Shown here: one piece after another, positions 1 to 8,151 of the stretch | Position numbering within the stretch: the first letter of the stretch is position 1 | Layout: each line of letters begins with the position of its first letter | NCBI GenBank assembly: GCA_009786575.1 | Contig: WQRV01000004.1 | Location: 1-45,390 of the forward strand | DNA: 45,390 bases | Direction of reading: 5' to 3' | Origin: Chitinispirillia bacterium | GTDB lineage: Bacteria; Fibrobacterota; Chitinivibrionia; Chitinivibrionales; Chitinispirillaceae | Notes under the pieces: generated by a model | Seen by the model: only the letters and a program-made list of their open reading frames with translations | What the model was told of the DNA's origin: nothing | Database searches by the model: none | Translations under genes and position numbers: made by a program

Positions 1-19
1 GAGCCATCGCCATCCCATG

Positions 20-346
20 GTACGGGGGAAAAGAGGCGGCTTGCTGTGCCTGCGGGAGCATGCAATCCATGTATTCACATCTCGGCCGCAGAAGCATCAG
101 CACCAATGGAACTACTCGCCGCCCGGCATGAAAGATATTCGCTTCTACGGTACGCGGACAAGTCAAAAGATTAAAAGCCAATTCGCCGCCCGGAACGTGG
201 GCCGTGCCGCGTACCGGTTGTTCCAAACTTTACTGTACGAACCGGGTACTGCAACCGTGAGCGAATTCTTCAGCGGCCGAGCTTTTAATGCAAGTGATTG
301 CATGCTCCCGCCCGTGCCGCAAGCCGCCTCTTTTCCCCCATATACG
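20..346. repeat. Composite inverted-repeat element
   Basis: Arms at about 20-67 and 296-346 are imperfect reverse complements of each other, roughly 48 bases each, with a handful of mismatches and a two-base gap. Both contain the shared core GGGGGAAAAGAGGCGGCTTG and, further in, CGGGAGCATGCAATC. The roughly 230 bases between the arms contain the 63-base dispersed element at 131-193 and a smaller palindrome (GTACCGGTT against AACCGGGTAC at about 211-248). An open frame crosses this stretch, but its protein has no recognisable features and the DNA is better explained as repeat. No gene is called in 1-432. Confidence 0.6.
131..193 (+). repeat. 63-base dispersed repeat, left copy
   Basis: This 63-base stretch is an exact reverse complement of 45206-45268 at the other end of the window. 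Identity stops sharply on both sides. The match is far too long to be chance. It lies in non-coding DNA, inside the larger palindromic element at 20-346, so it is probably one member of a dispersed genomic repeat family or the remnant of a small mobile element. Confidence 0.85.
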
Positions 347-432
347 GTATCACGCCGGCTCAATGAGGCGATAAAACATTATCCCATAGTCTTTGGACCT
401 TGATTTTAGCTACGCTAATTTCCAATTTATCC

Positions 433-1341
433 CTAATCCCCGCCCTCCCCAAACATTACCCGCGGGTCCTTAGGCTCTACCCGTACCGTCTTGCAGCGTT
501 CGGCTATTACTTCGCCCGGGGGGGCGTGGCGGCGCTTCCTTACGAAGCGGGCCTCGGTTACGTGGACCTCGGCGTAGGAGGTGTGTTTGGCCTTGGAGAA
601 CCATACGGCCAGCGCCGCGGCCTTTTCTATGACCGTTTTTGGGGGGTTGTCGGTGTTTTTTTGGTGGCGGATGATTACGTGGCTGCCGGCGTGGGCGGCT
701 ACGTGGAGCCAGATGTCGGAGGGTTTGGCGAATTTTGTGGAGAGCTCGTCGTTTTGGGCGCTGTTTTTGCCGAGGTAGACCTCCCAGCCGTCTATGACGT
801 ACTTTTTGAACGGGGGCGGCGGCACGGAGGATTTGCCCTTCCCGCCCGGAGCGGACCTGTCAGGCGGCAGGAAACCGGAAGCAAGCTCCATGACGCGCTC
901 CACATCCTCGTCCCCGAGCTCAGACGGCTCCTTTTCGGCGGTGACCCCCTCTATCTCTATTATAATAGAGCCCAGCGCGGCGACCCTCCCCACGGTTTCG
1001 GCCATTTTGGCCGTGACCGTCTCGTGGCCGCGCTTACCCTTGCGCGCCTTCTTATAAAGGAGTTGCGCGTTCCCGACGGCATCAAGCGCGGGGTTAAGGG
1101 CAACCTCCTCTACGGCCCGGGTGTGGATGTTTACGATCCCGGCCTTAGCCGTGCCCCGCGGGGCCGTTGCGGGGCCGGCCATGAGGGAATCGGCGATCTG
1201 GCCGTACCTTACGTACTGCCCCGCCTCCTCCGCCTCGGCCCTCTGCTTGCCGAGTTTGCGTTCTTCGTGCTTGAGCATGACGCGGATTTTGTTGCGGACA
1301 GCCCGGATCTGTTCTGCCGCCGCCGGCGTTATATTATCCAT
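433..1341 (-). CDS. NFACT-type RNA-binding protein (RqcH C-terminal half-like)
   Basis: 302 aa. The last 130 residues carry the hallmark of the NFACT RNA-binding domain (DUF814): DIWLHVAAHAGSHVIIR, then an alanine-rich helix, then EARFVRKRRHAPPGEV and a terminal VRVEPKDPRV. In RqcH/Rqc2/FbpA proteins this domain follows a coiled coil and contacts tRNA or the 50S subunit during rescue of stalled ribosomes. Here the N-terminal half is only a charged helical region (KHEERKLGKQRAEAEEAGQYV). The NFACT-N domain is missing, so the protein is about half the usual 550 aa. Such short forms exist, so it need not be a fragment. The start is the ATG at 1339-1341, divergent from the acyltransferase gene. 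Family assignment is firm; exact role is inferred. Confidence 0.85.
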   Translation of the reverse strand: MDNITPAAAEQIRAVRNKIRVMLKHEERKLGKQRAEAEEAGQYVRYGQIADSLMAGPATAPRGTAKAGIVNIHTRAVEEVALNPALDAVGNAQLLYKKARKGKRGHETVTAKMAETVGRVAALGSIIIEIEGVTAEKEPSELGDEDVERVMELASGFLPPDRSAPGGKGKSSVPPPPFKKYVIDGWEVYLGKNSAQNDELSTKFAKPSDIWLHVAAHAGSHVIIRHQKNTDNPPKTVIEKAAALAVWFSKAKHTSYAEVHVTEARFVRKRRHAPPGEVIAERCKTVRVEPKDPRVMFGEGGD

Positions 1342-1348
1342 ATTTGTA

Positions 1349-1373
1349 AAAATACATTACCGCAATGTATTTT
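1349..1373. promoter_or_regulatory. 10-bp inverted repeat between divergent genes
   Basis: AAAATACATT (1349-1358) and AATGTATTTT (1364-1373) are perfect reverse complements around a five-base spacer. The repeat sits immediately upstream of the NFACT gene and 55 bases before the PlsB-like gene, which diverge from it. Position and symmetry suggest an operator for a dimeric regulator. No T-tract makes it look like a terminator of a coding gene. Function is inferred from symmetry and location only. Confidence 0.35.
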
Positions 1374-1427
1374 GAGTAATACAGGACATTTGGATACCGC
1401 GGGCGGATTTAACGGCCGCGCCGCGGT

Positions 1428-2642
1428 ATGGTTGAAACACTGTATCAAGGCAAAACCGTTTTGAGCGAAAATATAAAATTACAGGACGCGGACGGCCCGG
1501 CGGGCGGCAAAGAGTACCACGAAGAGGTGGCAAACGTAATCACCGGCGTGATCGCCCACATGGAGAAGGTGTTCACGAAAGTGCACCTCGACGGCCCGGC
1601 GCTCGACCCGGCGCAGGTCCAAAAGTCGCCCATTATGTTCGTAAGCACGCACCGCAGCCATGTAGACTACTTCATGGTGGGCTCCTACTTCGTGCGGATG
1701 GGGTTCCGCAACCTGCGCTTCGCCGCGGGCGACAACCTTACCAAGCTGCCCTGGATAGGGCCCAGGTTCACGGCGTTCGGGGCGTTCTCGGTATCGCGCG
1801 ATGCCGGCTTCGAGCGCAACTACGTGCGCAACCTCTGCGCCCAGGTGGTGGAGATGCTCAAAACCGGCGACTCGGTCCTCGTCTTCCCCGAAGGCGGGCG
1901 CAGCTACTCAGGCTCCATGCTCGACATAAAGGGCGGCATCCTCAACGCCGCGCTGATGCTCCAGGCCGCCAACCCCGGCACCGACGTTTTTTTGCTGCCC
2001 GCCGCGGTATCGTACGAGTGCCCGCCCGACCTGCCGCACTTCCCGCTCCTGCTCAAGGGCAAGAAGCTGCGCAAGAAGCCGGGCAACTTTCTCAAGCGGA
2101 CGCTGGGCTCCGCCTACTACTTCGGTGCGGACATCAGGGCGTTTTGCCCGTTCATGCTGGCCAAGCGCTTCGGAAAGGGCAAATACGGCGCGGCCTTCAT
2201 GGACTACGGCGCGCCGGTATCGGTCAGGTCGCTTGTAGACCTTGAGGCCAACCGCGTGCAGGGCGCCCGCGACGAGTTTGCGGCGCACCGCGCGTCGCTC
2301 GACATCGTGGGAGGCAAACTGCACAAGCTGCTCGTCTCGCTCTACCGGATTCTGCCGGTGCACGTTGCAGCGCACATAATAAAGGAGGGCGGCGACGGCG
2401 TAGGCACGGCCCACCTTGAGTCCAACGCCGGGTGGATAAAGAAGCGGATGGGGGAACTCGAGCGCAACTGCAAAACACTAAACACGATGACGCCGCAGGA
2501 GATCGCCGAAACAGGCGTGAAGCAGTTAGTCAAACTCGGCGCTATAAAGACGGAGCGGGGCGAGGGCAAGGTTCGCGTTTGTAAACCGCACATCGTAGAC
2601 TATTTCGCGGCGGCAGTAGATACTGAGGAGCATAAAAGCTGA
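1428..2642 (+). CDS. PlsB-like glycerol-3-phosphate acyltransferase
   Basis: 404 aa. The acyltransferase signature blocks are clear: STHRSHVDYF near residue 76 contains the catalytic H-x4-D, and VFPEGGRSYSG near residue 150 is the block that binds glycerol phosphate. Proteins of this family acylate glycerol 3-phosphate or a lysophospholipid at the membrane, the first step of phospholipid synthesis. At 404 aa it is about half the length of E. coli PlsB (about 800 aa), matching the shorter PlsB-related acyltransferases of other phyla, so the exact acceptor is unsure. The start at 1428 has no obvious Shine-Dalgarno. The TGA stop overlaps the ATG of the next gene by one base (TGATG), which implies translational coupling with the EIIA-DacZ gene. 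Confidence 0.85.
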   Translation: MVETLYQGKTVLSENIKLQDADGPAGGKEYHEEVANVITGVIAHMEKVFTKVHLDGPALDPAQVQKSPIMFVSTHRSHVDYFMVGSYFVRMGFRNLRFAAGDNLTKLPWIGPRFTAFGAFSVSRDAGFERNYVRNLCAQVVEMLKTGDSVLVFPEGGRSYSGSMLDIKGGILNAALMLQAANPGTDVFLLPAAVSYECPPDLPHFPLLLKGKKLRKKPGNFLKRTLGSAYYFGADIRAFCPFMLAKRFGKGKYGAAFMDYGAPVSVRSLVDLEANRVQGARDEFAAHRASLDIVGGKLHKLLVSLYRILPVHVAAHIIKEGGDGVGTAHLESNAGWIKKRMGELERNCKTLNTMTPQEIAETGVKQLVKLGAIKTERGEGKVRVCKPHIVDYFAAAVDTEEHKS

Positions 2643-4045
2643 TGGGGTTCGAACAATTTCTCGTATCGCCTGCGGTAATCGATATAACGTCCGAAGACAA
2701 AACCGGCACGTTTAAGGAGCTGGCCTCCGCGCTGTGCAAGGCGGCAGACATCGGGCGGCACAAGCACATAGTAGACGAGATGCTCAGGCGCGAGGAGAGC
2801 GCGTCTACCTTCATAGGCAGCGGCGTGGCGCTGCCGCACGCACGGGACATTCCCATCAAGGACGAGTTCGCGGTCATTGTGGGCAGAAGCGTTAGCGGCA
2901 TAAACTACGACTCCACGCGCAACGCCCACGTGCACATCGTTATACTGCTGGTATCGCGCGAAGACGCCGACAGCGTCCGGCAGCTTGAGATACTCGCCGA
3001 GCTCGCATCATTCTTCAAATCGGACGACGTGCGGGAAAAGATTTTGGAGGGCGGCGGCGCAGTAGACATGAAGGGGTTATTGGCGTATGTCAAGAAAACT
3101 CCGTCTGACAGGAAGCCGCGCAAGAAGCCGGCGGCAAAGAACGAAGACTGGTCGCCGGTGCTCAACGCCGCAATAAACCTGGCCCAGGACTTCAAGGCCC
3201 GTGCAATCATCGTCTTCGCCGACGTCATAAAAGACGACGACTTCGTGGACCAGCTCGGCGAGCACCACAAAATAATCATAGTCACCAACAACAAGACGCG
3301 CTTCGACCTGGCCAAAGACAAGCGTGTGCTGGGCCTCGTGCAGGCCCCGCCCATCCCGGTATCGAGAACCGGGCAGCTGAAGATCGGCATCCTTCTCGCC
3401 CTGTCAAGGGGGCTGATCGCCAAGGAAGACAGGGTGATCTGCGTATCCGGCCTCGCCGGCGGCTCGGTTTTTGACACGGTAGTGTGCGTAGACATCGCGC
3501 GCGAATACGACTTTTTCTTCCTCAAGTCAAAAAACCTGCTCCCCGCAGACATCAAGCCAGAGGTCTTCGAGCGCGTTATGGGCCTGGCCGGAGAAATTGC
3601 GGTAGAGGGGCGCGAGGGCAAGGCCGTGGGCACTATATTTGTCCTCGGCGACACAAATTCGGTAAACGCTAACGTGCGCCAGCTCATAATAAACCCGTTC
3701 CGCGGCTACAGCGAGGCCGAACGCAACATCCTCGACCCCGGCCTTGTCGAAACCATAAAAGAGTTCGCCTCCATAGACGGCGCATTCATCATAACAGGCG
3801 ACGGCGTGATCCTCTCGGCCGGCAGCTACCTCCGCCCGCAGGGCGCCAACTCGCAGGAAACCGCCCTCCCCGGCGGGCTTGGCGCGAGGCACGCGGCGGC
3901 GTCGGGGATAACCGAATGCACACAGGCGCTGGCCATCACCATCTCCGAGTCTACCGGCACCGTAAACGTATTCAAAAACGGCGCTGTAATGCTCTCGCTC
4001 TCCAGGCCGGTGAGCAAGGAGAAGGATATTATTAACTTCACGTGA
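2642..4045 (+). CDS. PTS EIIA - DacZ-type diadenylate cyclase fusion
   Basis: 467 aa with three parts. Residues 1-150 are a fructose/nitrogen-type PTS EIIA domain, with the phospho-acceptor His66 in GSGVALPHAR. Residues 165-355 resemble the pyruvate-kinase-C-like domain that precedes the cyclase in archaeal DacZ. Residues 356-467 are a DisA_N diadenylate cyclase, with DGA at 379-381 and GARHAAA at 414-420. Bacterial DisA and CdaA read RHR at the second motif, while this protein has RHA as I recall for DacZ-type enzymes. The expected reaction is 2 ATP to c-di-AMP, with PTS phosphorylation possibly gating the activity. It is coupled to the PlsB-like gene upstream by a one-base overlap, which suggests a link between membrane synthesis and c-di-AMP. 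Domains are seen; regulation by phosphorylation is inference. Confidence 0.85.
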   Translation: MGFEQFLVSPAVIDITSEDKTGTFKELASALCKAADIGRHKHIVDEMLRREESASTFIGSGVALPHARDIPIKDEFAVIVGRSVSGINYDSTRNAHVHIVILLVSREDADSVRQLEILAELASFFKSDDVREKILEGGGAVDMKGLLAYVKKTPSDRKPRKKPAAKNEDWSPVLNAAINLAQDFKARAIIVFADVIKDDDFVDQLGEHHKIIIVTNNKTRFDLAKDKRVLGLVQAPPIPVSRTGQLKIGILLALSRGLIAKEDRVICVSGLAGGSVFDTVVCVDIAREYDFFFLKSKNLLPADIKPEVFERVMGLAGEIAVEGREGKAVGTIFVLGDTNSVNANVRQLIINPFRGYSEAERNILDPGLVETIKEFASIDGAFIITGDGVILSAGSYLRPQGANSQETALPGGLGARHAAASGITECTQALAITISESTGTVNVFKNGAVMLSLSRPVSKEKDIINFT

Positions 4046-4056
4046 AGGTCTGAACC

Positions 4057-5229
4057 TCAATCAATCAGCTCCCCTATTTTTTGGTAATTGACAAACCGCG
4101 CCACGCCCTCCTTCGCCTTAGCGGCGCCGCCGTAGACTACGTACCCGCCGGCGATTTTTGCCGAGAGTTTTCTGAACGAGTTTATGTTTTCGGCGTATGA
4201 CGCGCTGAACTGGTCTCCGCATTTTATCTCTATGGGCACTACGCAGCCGCGGCTCTTGACAACGAGGTCTATCTCAAGGCCGTTCCTGTTGCGGAAGTAG
4301 TAGAGCGCTGCGCCCTTCCCGCTGTTGCGGCAGTTCTTGAGGGCCTCGGCGACAACCATGTTCTCGAAGAGGTTGCCGATCTGCGGGTCGCGGTGCAGGT
4401 GCTCTTCGTTTTTTATTCCGAGCAGGTGTGCGGCCAGGCCCACGTCTGTGAAGTAGAACTTGGGCGCGCTCATCATGCCCCGCGTTCCGGTTATGTCTGT
4501 GTAGCAGGGCAGGCGGAAGATGACGAAGCCGGCCTCGAGCGCCTCTATCCACGACTTGAGCGTGTAGGCCGCCACGCCGGTCTCTTCGGCGTAGGTGCGC
4601 AGGTTTACGGCCTGGCCTACGCGCCCGGCGAGGAGAGTGAGGAAGCGTCCGAGTGCGTCGCCGCATCCGGTGGTTATGAGGCTGCGGACGTGCCGCTCGA
4701 CGTAGAGGGTATGGTATCCGCCGCGCCACTCGGGACCTTTGGCGGGGGCATCCTTAACGCAGTGGATGAGCGGCATGAACCCGCGGTGGATGTAGCCGTC
4801 GCGCTCGAAGCGCACGCCGGCGTATGCGAGTTCCCCTATTGTAAACGGCAAAAGCGTTGCCGACGCGAGCTTGTTGCCCGGCGCGGGCGCGATTGCGTTG
4901 CCATACGGGCGGCGCGACGACACGAGGATGAACCGCCCGCAGCGCCTCTCGGCAGACGCGGCGGCGCGTATGGCCGCGGCGAGCTCCGGAACTAAGCGGA
5001 ACTCGTCTATCACCACGTTTCCCGGATATCGCCTGAAAAACTCCGGCGGACAGCTGCGCGCGAACTCGCACGTTTCCGGGTCGTCAAGAAAATTGACGTA
5101 GGCGTGAGCCGGAAACAACTTTTTTACGAGCGTCGTCTTTCCTGAATGGTACGGGCCGGTAACAATCACGGCCGGGCGCAGTTTGGACATGGCCAAAATA
5201 TGGCGCGAAGCCTCTCGCCTTATCATCAT
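4057..5229 (-). CDS. AAA-family ATPase with DUF4143 C-terminus
   Basis: 390 aa. The Walker A motif GPYHSGKTT is at 25-33 and Walker B VVIDEF at 72-77, typical of the AAA_14 domain. The C-terminal half is DUF4143: FYFTDVGLAAHLLG, then GNLFENMVVAEALKN, then YYFRNRNGLEIDLVV...IEIKCG, the last resembling a PD-(D/E)xK nuclease core. Between the two, residues around 200-245 look like a winged helix. Such proteins are very common in anaerobes, often in many copies, and their function is unknown, although links to mobile elements and toxin-antitoxin-like roles have been suggested. The gene converges on the cyclase gene with an 11-base gap and stands alone. Its upstream region contains a palindromic repeat at 5334-5411. 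Confidence 0.85.
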   Translation of the reverse strand: MMIRREASRHILAMSKLRPAVIVTGPYHSGKTTLVKKLFPAHAYVNFLDDPETCEFARSCPPEFFRRYPGNVVIDEFRLVPELAAAIRAAASAERRCGRFILVSSRRPYGNAIAPAPGNKLASATLLPFTIGELAYAGVRFERDGYIHRGFMPLIHCVKDAPAKGPEWRGGYHTLYVERHVRSLITTGCGDALGRFLTLLAGRVGQAVNLRTYAEETGVAAYTLKSWIEALEAGFVIFRLPCYTDITGTRGMMSAPKFYFTDVGLAAHLLGIKNEEHLHRDPQIGNLFENMVVAEALKNCRNSGKGAALYYFRNRNGLEIDLVVKSRGCVVPIEIKCGDQFSASYAENINSFRKLSAKIAGGYVVYGGAAKAKEGVARFVNYQKIGELID

Positions 5230-5333
5230 AAAACCCCCGCTTTTCTGATGATAACGGTTTTCTATCTGTATGCGGCGGCAATACTGCGCCGCCGCGGTAA
5301 ATCTACAGGCTGCCGCAATTATAGATCACGCTG

Positions 5334-5411
5334 TTAAATATTATACCCGCACCGTCCGGCGGCTGCACGGCAGCCGTGATGCCGGCAGGCTGGCGCGGGT
5401 ATAATATTTAA
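5334..5411. repeat. Palindromic repeat element, copy A
   Basis: Perfect 17-bp terminal inverted repeats, TTAAATATTATACCCGC at 5334-5350 and its reverse complement at 5395-5411, flank a GC-rich centre that contains a second hairpin (CGGCTG/CAGCCG). The same outer sequence occurs at 14784-14864, and both copies are followed by a similar TTCAATAAT-containing stretch. This makes it a small palindromic repeat family of REP or MITE type. The 214-base gap between the ATPase gene and the reductase gene otherwise holds nothing recognisable. Confidence 0.75.
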
Positions 5412-5443
5412 CCGTTTCTTCAATAATAGCGTTTTCAATAAAA

Positions 5444-6649
5444 TCAGCTTCGCTTAGACTTGGTACCGGTAAATATCCGCACGATTGACAAACAGGAGGT
5501 AAACCAGAACGGCTCAAGGCGCTTTTTGACCATCTTTAAGGAGCCGCGGATGGGAATTGACTGAGGGCAATGCTCCTCGCACTTGCCGCAATTTCTGCAC
5601 GAACCCGCCATGCCCTTTTTAGTTGTCAACGCGGCAGTAGCCTGGAGGTACTTGGGCAGAGAAGAAAGCCTGCCCATGATATAGGACGAGTTGTATACTG
5701 AAAAACAGTCGGGAATATTCACGCCGAACGGACAGGGGATGCAGTAGCCGCAGCCGGTGCATTTGATACGGTTCGACTCCTTAAACGCGGCTATCACCCC
5801 GTCAACGACATCCAATTCCCGTTTGGCAAGAACGTTCGGCGCGGCAACGGATTCGGCTACGGCAATATTCTCATCGACCTCCGCCCGGCTGCTCATGCCG
5901 GAGAGGAGCAGCGTAACCTCCGGGTGGTTCAGAATCCAGCGCAGCGCGAACGCCGCCGGAGTCAAATTTTGCCCGGACTCTTCAAAGACGGCCCGCACCT
6001 TAGGCGGCAAATCTTTCTTCCTCGCCAGCCGCCCGCCCAAAAGCGGCTCCATGACAATAACCGGCATCCCCTTAGACGCGGCGTACACAAGCCCGGTCCG
6101 CCCGGCCTGGTTGTTTATGTCGAGGTAGTTGTACTGTATCTGCGTAAAGTCCCAGTCCCGCGCGTCAACAATCTTCACAAAGTCTTCGCGCCGGCCGTGA
6201 AACGAGAACCCAAGCTGCCTGATCTTGCCCTGCTCCTTCTTCTCGTCTATCCACTTCTCGATCCCCAGATCGCAGAGCGACTGCCACTGCTCGGGCGTGG
6301 TGATCATGTGCATCAGGTAGTAGTCTATATAACCGGTCTTGAGCCGTTTGAGCGACATATTGAAGAATTTGTCGAAGTCCGCGTACGCTTTGCACATGAA
6401 GATCGGGAGCTTGGTGGCTATGCGGATCTTGTCCCTCAGGTTATTCTTGTGAACGATCTGCCCGAAGGCCTCCTCGCTGCCAGGGTAGATGTATGCCGTA
6501 TCGTAGTAGTTGACCCCGCGCTCCACGGCGCTTACGACCATCTCCTCCGAGGCAGCCATGTCGATCTTGCCCCGAACCCGCGGGAAGCGCATGCAGCCGA
6601 AGCCCAGAGTCGATAATTTGTTCCCGAATTTATCGGTACGATATTGCAT
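5444..6649 (-). CDS. Aldo/keto reductase with ferredoxin-type C-terminus
   Basis: 401 aa. Residues 1-290 form an aldo/keto reductase barrel with the usual catalytic set: Asp and Tyr in NYYDTAYIYPG, Lys in IATKLP and His in YYLMHMI. The C-terminal part has two four-cysteine clusters, CTGCGYCIPCP and CRNCGKCEEHCP, expected to bind [4Fe-4S] centres. This architecture is widespread in anaerobes and is annotated as a predicted oxidoreductase of the aldo/keto reductase family; the substrate is not known. The iron-sulphur module suggests electron transfer to or from ferredoxin rather than simple NADPH use. A strong Shine-Dalgarno (GGGAGG) lies seven bases before the ATG at 6649. It is transcribed divergently from ispE. 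Confidence 0.9.
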   Translation of the reverse strand: MQYRTDKFGNKLSTLGFGCMRFPRVRGKIDMAASEEMVVSAVERGVNYYDTAYIYPGSEEAFGQIVHKNNLRDKIRIATKLPIFMCKAYADFDKFFNMSLKRLKTGYIDYYLMHMITTPEQWQSLCDLGIEKWIDEKKEQGKIRQLGFSFHGRREDFVKIVDARDWDFTQIQYNYLDINNQAGRTGLVYAASKGMPVIVMEPLLGGRLARKKDLPPKVRAVFEESGQNLTPAAFALRWILNHPEVTLLLSGMSSRAEVDENIAVAESVAAPNVLAKRELDVVDGVIAAFKESNRIKCTGCGYCIPCPFGVNIPDCFSVYNSSYIMGRLSSLPKYLQATAALTTKKGMAGSCRNCGKCEEHCPQSIPIRGSLKMVKKRLEPFWFTSCLSIVRIFTGTKSKRS

Positions 6650-6741
6650 AAAATCCTCCCATCGTTAAATACCATAATGTAAATTATATTAATGGCGAGG
6701 ATTTTCCAAAATTTTATTCATTTAACGGACACGGCGGCAAT

Positions 6742-7602
6742 ATGATAACAGTAGAATCCCCCACCCGCGTAACGCTTGCGCTGGACATCATCCGGCTGAT
6801 CGAGGAGGGGCCCACGGCGGGCTACCACGAGCTCGGCATCGTCAAGCACATGGTGGCCCTGAGCGATACCCTGCACGTGGAAGCGGCCCGCGGCAGCGGC
6901 CCCGACACCGTGGAGTGCGCCGACGAGCGGGTCCCCGAAGGCGAGGCCAACATCTGCGTCCAGGCCTGTAAACTGGTCCGCGAACGGTTCGGCCACCACG
7001 GCGGCCCGCTCAAGGTCACCATCGAGAAGCGCATCCCGGTCATGGGCGGCATGGCCGGCGGGTCGGCCAACGCGGCGGCCATGCTGCGCGCCATAGACGA
7101 AGCCTGGGACCTCGGCCTCTCCCTCAACCAGTTCCGGGAACTGGGCCGCACCCTCGGCATGGACGTTCCCTTCTTCTTCACCGGAGGCACCGCCTTCGAC
7201 AGCGAAGCCACCAAGGTCATAAGCCCCATAGACACCCCCACAAAACTCCACATCATCCTCGCCGTCCCCGGTTTCGGCGTCAGCACGAGAAAGGCATACG
7301 CCACGCTCGACTACAGCCGCGTAGGCAAAAATAAGGAAATGACCCAGCAACTGATGGCCGCGCTCAGGAATAATGACTTCGAATCCATAGCGAAATATAT
7401 GCACAACGACTTTGAGCTGTCAATCTTCGAACAGTACCCGCGCCTGCGGGAGATAAGGGACAGCCTTCTTTCGGCAGGATGCGCCGCAGCCTGCATGAGC
7501 GGCTCGGGGTCAACCGTCATCGGCATCGCCAAAGACAGTTCAAGCGCCCGGAAAATCGCCGCAGGCATAGATTGCCGCACGATCGTTACGGAGACGCTGT
7601 AA
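6742..7602 (+). CDS. ispE: 4-diphosphocytidyl-2-C-methyl-D-erythritol kinase-like GHMP kinase
   Basis: 286 aa, the usual length for IspE. The glycine-rich GHMP kinase ATP loop is PVMGGMAGGSANAAAML near residues 97-113, followed by LGMDVPFFFTGGTAF, the substrate-region block typical of IspE. The C-terminus has the third GHMP motif, ACMSGSGSTVIGIA. The enzyme phosphorylates CDP-methylerythritol in the non-mevalonate isoprenoid pathway in the cytosol. The N-terminus (SPTRVTLALDIIRL) departs from the usual AKINLxLxV, so another GHMP sugar kinase is possible but less likely. It stands alone and diverges from the reductase gene. The start at 6742 has only a weak ribosome-binding site. Confidence 0.8.
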   Translation: MITVESPTRVTLALDIIRLIEEGPTAGYHELGIVKHMVALSDTLHVEAARGSGPDTVECADERVPEGEANICVQACKLVRERFGHHGGPLKVTIEKRIPVMGGMAGGSANAAAMLRAIDEAWDLGLSLNQFRELGRTLGMDVPFFFTGGTAFDSEATKVISPIDTPTKLHIILAVPGFGVSTRKAYATLDYSRVGKNKEMTQQLMAALRNNDFESIAKYMHNDFELSIFEQYPRLREIRDSLLSAGCAAACMSGSGSTVIGIAKDSSSARKIAAGIDCRTIVTETL

Positions 7603-7626
7603 GGCGGCGGCTGTGGCAGGTAACGG

Positions 7627-8145
7627 CTACGTGAACTTCTCCTCAATGAAGTATATCAGGTGGGCGAGGTTGTAGGTGAAAAACGCATTTTTCTTGTGAA
7701 ACTCGCTGTGTACCCTGTATTGGTACAACAACTTTAAAAATGAATCTTCATACTCCGCAAATTTTTTACGGTCTATTGCCCTGCCGTCCCAACTTTTAAG
7801 AATTGCGTATAAAATATGGCAACAAAACATCTCATTTATCAACTCTATATTAGGTACAACACTCGATGTTGGAGACATATTCCGCGGAAAATCAAATACC
7901 GGCTTCTCCAAAAACAATTGAATGTATAACGCCGCTATTTTGTGATGGTCAATTCTCTTTCCTACTAAATTAACATCATTATAAATCTCTTTTTTAAGGG
8001 CAGACAATCTTGATTCGTAAATTTCTTCTATTTTGTCTATTACGGATTCATTGTAGGATACGAATTTTTTGCCGGCGTTATTGTAATATGCGTTTGCTAA
8101 CACCTTAATTTTAGGAAACCACTCTTGCGAATTGAATTTGGACAT
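7627..8145 (-). CDS. Uncharacterised protein, AT-rich cassette
   Basis: 172 aa, not assigned to a family. It is predicted helical with no membrane segment or signal peptide. Visible conserved-looking stretches are GKRIDHHKIAALYIQLFLEK in the middle and FFTYNLAHLIYFIEEKF at the end. Codon use is strikingly AT-rich compared with the flanking genes, which suggests recent acquisition. It starts six bases after the end of a 60-aa gene on the same strand, so the two are almost certainly co-transcribed. The small-then-medium pair recalls toxin-antitoxin or phage-derived two-gene units, but no toxin motif is recognised. Confidence 0.7.
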   Translation of the reverse strand: MSKFNSQEWFPKIKVLANAYYNNAGKKFVSYNESVIDKIEEIYESRLSALKKEIYNDVNLVGKRIDHHKIAALYIQLFLEKPVFDFPRNMSPTSSVVPNIELINEMFCCHILYAILKSWDGRAIDRKKFAEYEDSFLKLLYQYRVHSEFHKKNAFFTYNLAHLIYFIEEKFT

Positions 8146-8151
8146 AAAAAA

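Noticed and set aside
17-403. 128-aa open frame at the left end
   Set aside because: It crosses the palindromic repeat, its product has no family features, and the same DNA is explained by the repeat element.
400-1464. 354-aa open frame on the plus strand
   Set aside because: It lies antisense to the NFACT gene, whose family motifs are clear; the product has a biased Gly/Val/Arg composition typical of shadow frames in GC-rich DNA.
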